From NCBI GenBank assembly GCA_052389755.1, contig JBQTHP010000026.1:1-42563 (forward strand): a stretch of DNA of 42,563 bases, written 5' to 3'. A program made the translations under genes and the position numbers. Origin of the DNA: JBQTHP01 sp052389755 (GTDB lineage Bacteria > Pseudomonadota > Gammaproteobacteria > Steroidobacterales > Steroidobacteraceae). Each line of letters begins with the position of its first letter. Position 1 is the stretch's first letter. The notes beneath the pieces are model-generated. The model was given only the letters and a program-made list of their open reading frames with translations. It was not told where the DNA came from and ran no database searches. Below, one piece after another: positions 40,101 through 42,563 of this stretch.

Positions 40101-40641
40101 GATCGTTCAGCACCAGCTGCGAATGCCCCTTCGGATCGACCGACGGGTAACGCTTCGCGATCCGACCCTTCGGATCGATGATGAAAGTCTCGCGCCGCGC
40201 GACTTCCATCACGCCCAGCGATCGCAGAACGCCGTATTCCTTGGCGACCTGCTTGGTCGGGTCCGCGAGAATCGGGAACGGCAACCTATGCTCTTTGGCA
40301 AACTCCCCGTGGGACGCGACGTCGTCCACGCTGACGCCCAGGATCACGGCATTGGCGTCGCGGAATGCGAAAATGTTGTCGCGAAATTCGCAGGCTTGGG
40401 TCGTACAGCCCGGCGTATTGTCCTTTGGGTAAAAATACAGCACGACCCACTTGCCCTTGTGATCGTCGAGGCTGACCCACTTGCGAGTCTGGTCCTGCAG
40501 TTTGAACTTGGGTGCGGGCGCCCCCACGGACGGTGCCGCGGGCGCGGCGGCCTGCGGATCCGCCGCAGCGGCGCGTTCAGCAACGGCCATCGCGAGAGCG
40601 AGTGCCGTCGCGGCCAACGGAAACGCGAGACGACTGACCAT
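40030..40641 (-). CDS. bcp: Exported peroxiredoxin (Bcp/PrxQ family)
   Basis: This 203-residue thiol peroxidase has a signal peptide (MVSRLAFPLAATALALAMAV, cut near AAA-A, about 27) and so is probably periplasmic, unlike the usual cytoplasmic Bcp. The PrxQ motif DNTPGCTTQACEFRD has the peroxidatic Cys79 and the resolving Cys84. FYPKDNTPGCT and LGVSVDDVASHGEFA are typical. GGAGG lies 4 bases before the ATG at 40641. The end DPLPAARGEGAGGG comes from the hairpin repeat; the natural end is near LNDLKELK. It is divergent from the patatin gene with a gap of 36 bases. Confidence 0.93.
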   Translation of the reverse strand: MVSRLAFPLAATALALAMAVAERAAAADPQAAAPAAPSVGAPAPKFKLQDQTRKWVSLDDHKGKWVVLYFYPKDNTPGCTTQACEFRDNIFAFRDANAVILGVSVDDVASHGEFAKEHRLPFPILADPTKQVAKEYGVLRSLGVMEVARRETFIIDPKGRIAKRYPSVDPKGHSQLVLNDLKELKAPHPDPLPAARGEGAGGG

Positions 40642-40677
40642 AAAGCCTCCGGCTCGAGCGATGGCTCGGCATTCTAG

Positions 40678-41886
40678 ATGAGCACCACCACCACCACACA
40701 AACGCGCCTTCGCGCCGGGCTCGGACGCCCGGTCATCGGCCTCGTGCTCACCGGCGGCGGCGCGCGCTCGGCGTACCAGATCGGCGTGCTGCGTGCGCTC
40801 GGCGAGCTCATGCCGCGCGCCCGCAATCCATTCCAGGTGATCGTCGGCACATCGGCGGGTGCAGTCGCGGCCGCCGTTCTCGCGGCTGAGGCCCACCACT
40901 GGCGCCGCGCGGTCGCAGGGCTCGAAGCGGTATGGGCCAACTTCGAGGTCGAGCAGGTCTTCCGCGTCGATCCGATTCATATGATCCGCGCCGGTCTGCG
41001 CTGGGTCGTGGCGCTGCTGTCGGGCGGTTTACTGCGTGCGCCGCGCTCGATGCTCGACAACACTCCGCTGCGGCATCTTCTGAGCGAGAGTGTCGATTGG
41101 AGCGGCATCCGGACCAGCATCTCCCGCGGGCACCTGCAGGCCGTGGGCTTGTGTGCGACGAGCTACGCCACGGGCCAGTCAGTCGCCTTCTACGACGCCG
41201 TGGATGCGATCGAGGACTGGGCGCGCGTCCAGCGGGTGGGCCGGCGCACGAGCCTGACGCTCGATCACCTCGTCGCGAGCCTGTCGATCCCGCTGCTCTT
41301 CCCGCCGACACCGCTCGGCACCGAGCACTTCGGCGATGGCGCGATGCGCCAGATCGCGCCGCTGTCGCCGGCTATTCACCTCGGCGCAGATCGTCTCCTC
41401 GTGCTTGGCGTGCGAGCGCGTCGCGCCGCAGGCGTCGCGATCGACGAAGTGCCGACTCCCGCGCCCACCTCCGGGCAGATCTTCGGATACATGCTGGATA
41501 CGCTGTTCACCGATCAGATCTACGGGGATCTCGAGCAGCTCCAACGGATCAATCAGCTCGTGCACGCGGCTCCGCGCGCGGCGCGCGGCCTGAGAACCGT
41601 GGAGACGCTGATGCTCGCGCCGAGCGTCGATCCGCGCGAGATCGCCGCTCGGCATCTGCCCAGCATGCCAGTCGGCCTGCGCGCGCTGCTGCGTGTGATC
41701 GGCGCACGCGATGCAGCGGGCAGCCAGCTCGCGAGCTATCTGATGTTCGACTCCGGCTACACGCGCGAGCTCATCGAGCTCGGCTATCGCGACGCGATGG
41801 AAGCACACGTTCCGCTCGTCGCGTTCATGAGCGGCGAGCAGTTGCCGTCGATGCTTACCGCGCCGGGTGTCGCGCAGGCGACGTGA
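40678..41886 (+). CDS. Patatin-like phospholipase
   Basis: This 402-residue protein has the patatin catalytic dyad: the oxyanion loop LTGGGARSAYQIGVLRAL, nucleophile Ser59 in GTSAG, and Asp220 in FGDGAMR. A membrane-associated helix is possible near residues 103-118 (IRAGLRWVVALLSGG). There is no signal peptide, so it acts on the cytoplasmic side or on lipid in the inner membrane. Members of this group are often annotated as patatin-like acyl hydrolases; the lipid substrate is unknown. Its ATG is 36 bases from the divergent peroxiredoxin start, without a clear ribosome binding site. Confidence 0.9.
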   Translation: MSTTTTTQTRLRAGLGRPVIGLVLTGGGARSAYQIGVLRALGELMPRARNPFQVIVGTSAGAVAAAVLAAEAHHWRRAVAGLEAVWANFEVEQVFRVDPIHMIRAGLRWVVALLSGGLLRAPRSMLDNTPLRHLLSESVDWSGIRTSISRGHLQAVGLCATSYATGQSVAFYDAVDAIEDWARVQRVGRRTSLTLDHLVASLSIPLLFPPTPLGTEHFGDGAMRQIAPLSPAIHLGADRLLVLGVRARRAAGVAIDEVPTPAPTSGQIFGYMLDTLFTDQIYGDLEQLQRINQLVHAAPRAARGLRTVETLMLAPSVDPREIAARHLPSMPVGLRALLRVIGARDAAGSQLASYLMFDSGYTRELIELGYRDAMEAHVPLVAFMSGEQLPSMLTAPGVAQAT

Positions 41887-41932
41887 CGGAAAGGTCGCGT
41901 CGCACATCGTCGGGCCCGACGATCCTGTCTAG

Positions 41933-42431
41933 CTACTTCGTTTTGTCGATATCGGCGGTGAAGCCGATGCCGCGGCGGTGCGGGGCCGGCGGGTTCATGA
42001 GCGCACGGATCGCCGAGAGGATGGCGGCGATCGCCTCATCGTGGTGCTTGAGCCTGCCTTCGAGCTCATCGAGCTTCTGAGCGAGGGCCTTGTTGGAGGC
42101 GAGCAGCTCGCGCAGCTTCACGAAGGCGCGCACGACGTAGACGCTCATCGTCACGGCCCGCGCGGACTGAAGCACATTAGCGGCCTGGATCGCCCCATGC
42201 TCGGTGAAGGCAAAGGGGCGGTACTTGATGTTTTGGCCGCGGCCGCTCTTCAAGGTCGCAATTTGCGACCTTGAAACGGCGCTTGACCTGCTCGTTGAGG
42301 CGCTTGGTCGGCACGCCGTAGATCGCGGCAAGGTCCTGATCGAGGATCACGCGCTGACCCCGCAGCATCAAGATCGCGCGGCTGATGTGCTCGACGGGCA
42401 CGGAGCCTGAGCGGGAGCTGGCGGAGCGCAT
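41933..42431 (-). pseudogene. Broken ORF6N-domain gene
   Basis: Two reading frames together form one ORF6N protein. The N-terminal part in one frame (VEHISRAILMLRGQRVIL, then DLAAIYGVPTKRLNEQVKR) is followed, in the next frame, by SQIATLKSGRGQNIKYRPFA, FTEHGAIQAANVL and the usual end (KLDELEGRLKHHDEAIAAIL, IGFTADIDK). Between them about 20 residues normally present (RFPADFMFQLT region) are missing and the frame shifts. A deletion of around 60 bases is inferred. ORF6N proteins are usual in phage and mobile DNA and probably bind DNA. A 27-base palindrome lies at the junction. The start is uncertain (ATG 42431 assumed). Confidence 0.8.
42249..42275. repeat. 27-base perfect palindrome at the ORF6N break
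   Basis: TTCAAGGTCGCAA, one central T, then TTGCGACCTTGAA. It coincides with the position where the two frames of the ORF6N gene meet. Part of it belongs to the normal RSQIATL coding sequence. Confidence 0.85.
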
Positions 42432-42491
42432 CGGCTATTATTGATCCTTGCGTAACTAATGTCCTAAGATGTATCCGGGAGGTGAAGCACG

Positions 42492-42563
42492 ATGCGTCCT
42501 TCCGGAACTCCGCAGGAACTTGAACAACGTCGACTGCGCGCACTGCGGCTGCTGCGTGAGGGT
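42492..42563 (+). CDS. Start of a probable IS630-type transposase (cut by window end)
   Basis: ATG at 42492 is preceded by GGAGGTGA about 7 bases upstream. The 24 visible residues, MRPSGTPQELEQRRLRALRL and then LREG, resemble the N-terminus of IS630-family transposases and their helix-turn-helix domains (family pattern MRPKG..ELExRRxRAL..L.EG). The gene is truncated by the window. The sequence just upstream, near 42452-42475 (TAACTAATGTCCTAAG), could hold the left end of the element. The call rests on few residues. Confidence 0.5.
   Translation, partial: MRPSGTPQELEQRRLRALRLLREG

Overview
The window is about 42.5 kb of dense, GC-rich chromosome (roughly two thirds G+C by eye). The gene content and order fit a betaproteobacterium. 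Clues are the block kdkA-waaA / tolC / rhodanese / pcm, an S-adenosylhomocysteine (SAH) riboswitch between metK and ahcY, the run tkt-gap-pgk-pyk, a PPi-dependent phosphofructokinase beside a proton-pumping pyrophosphatase, and mpl. The assignment rests on gene order and remembered family features, not on a search. Nearly all genes are housekeeping genes. No phage, CRISPR array, tRNA or rRNA was seen.

Layout. 1-571: non-coding, with a long palindromic repeat element (A). 572-5527: envelope genes (DUF6165, family 9 glycosyltransferase, Kdo kinase, Kdo transferase, TolC). 5679-9483: a truncated rhodanese gene, pcm, a PAS-GGDEF-EAL protein and msrB. 9759-13553: a small unknown gene, the H+-pyrophosphatase and the PPi-type phosphofructokinase. 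13554-13899: palindromic element B. 13900-18185: a four-gene MacAB-like exporter with two permeases. 18342-25929: adk, rnd, a small membrane protein, mpl, a LON-substrate-binding protein, a CPBP protease, a SANT-like small protein, a TraB/GumN protein and cpdA. 26145-29667: an O-methyltransferase, then ahcY with its SAH riboswitch, and metK. 29821-35474: tkt, gap, pgk and pyk. 35512-41886: a penicillin-acylase-family hydrolase, a MoxR/VWA pair, an exported peroxiredoxin and a patatin. 41933-42563: a broken ORF6N gene and the first codons of a probable IS630-type transposase.

Functional links. metK makes SAM, several methyltransferases here consume it, and ahcY clears the SAH product under riboswitch control. 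tkt-gap-pgk-pyk together with PPi-phosphofructokinase and H+-pyrophosphatase point to a PPi-linked central carbon metabolism. The kdkA/waaA/glycosyltransferase group builds the inner core of lipopolysaccharide.

The most unusual feature is in the gaps between genes. Many gene ends, above all convergent ones, carry degenerate tandem repeats with a period of 7 or 9 bases, often arranged as palindromes. Examples lie near 561, 10069, 12251, 13856, 18991-19096, 22793-22850, 26819-26940, 37825-37874 and 38748-38849. A second hairpin repeat family lies at 9030 and 40027. Stop codons of many flanking genes fall inside these repeats, and several proteins carry repeat-encoded C-terminal tails. Two larger palindromic elements (131-468 and 13582-13865) share an arm sequence with each other. 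No mobilising enzyme is visible for any of them.
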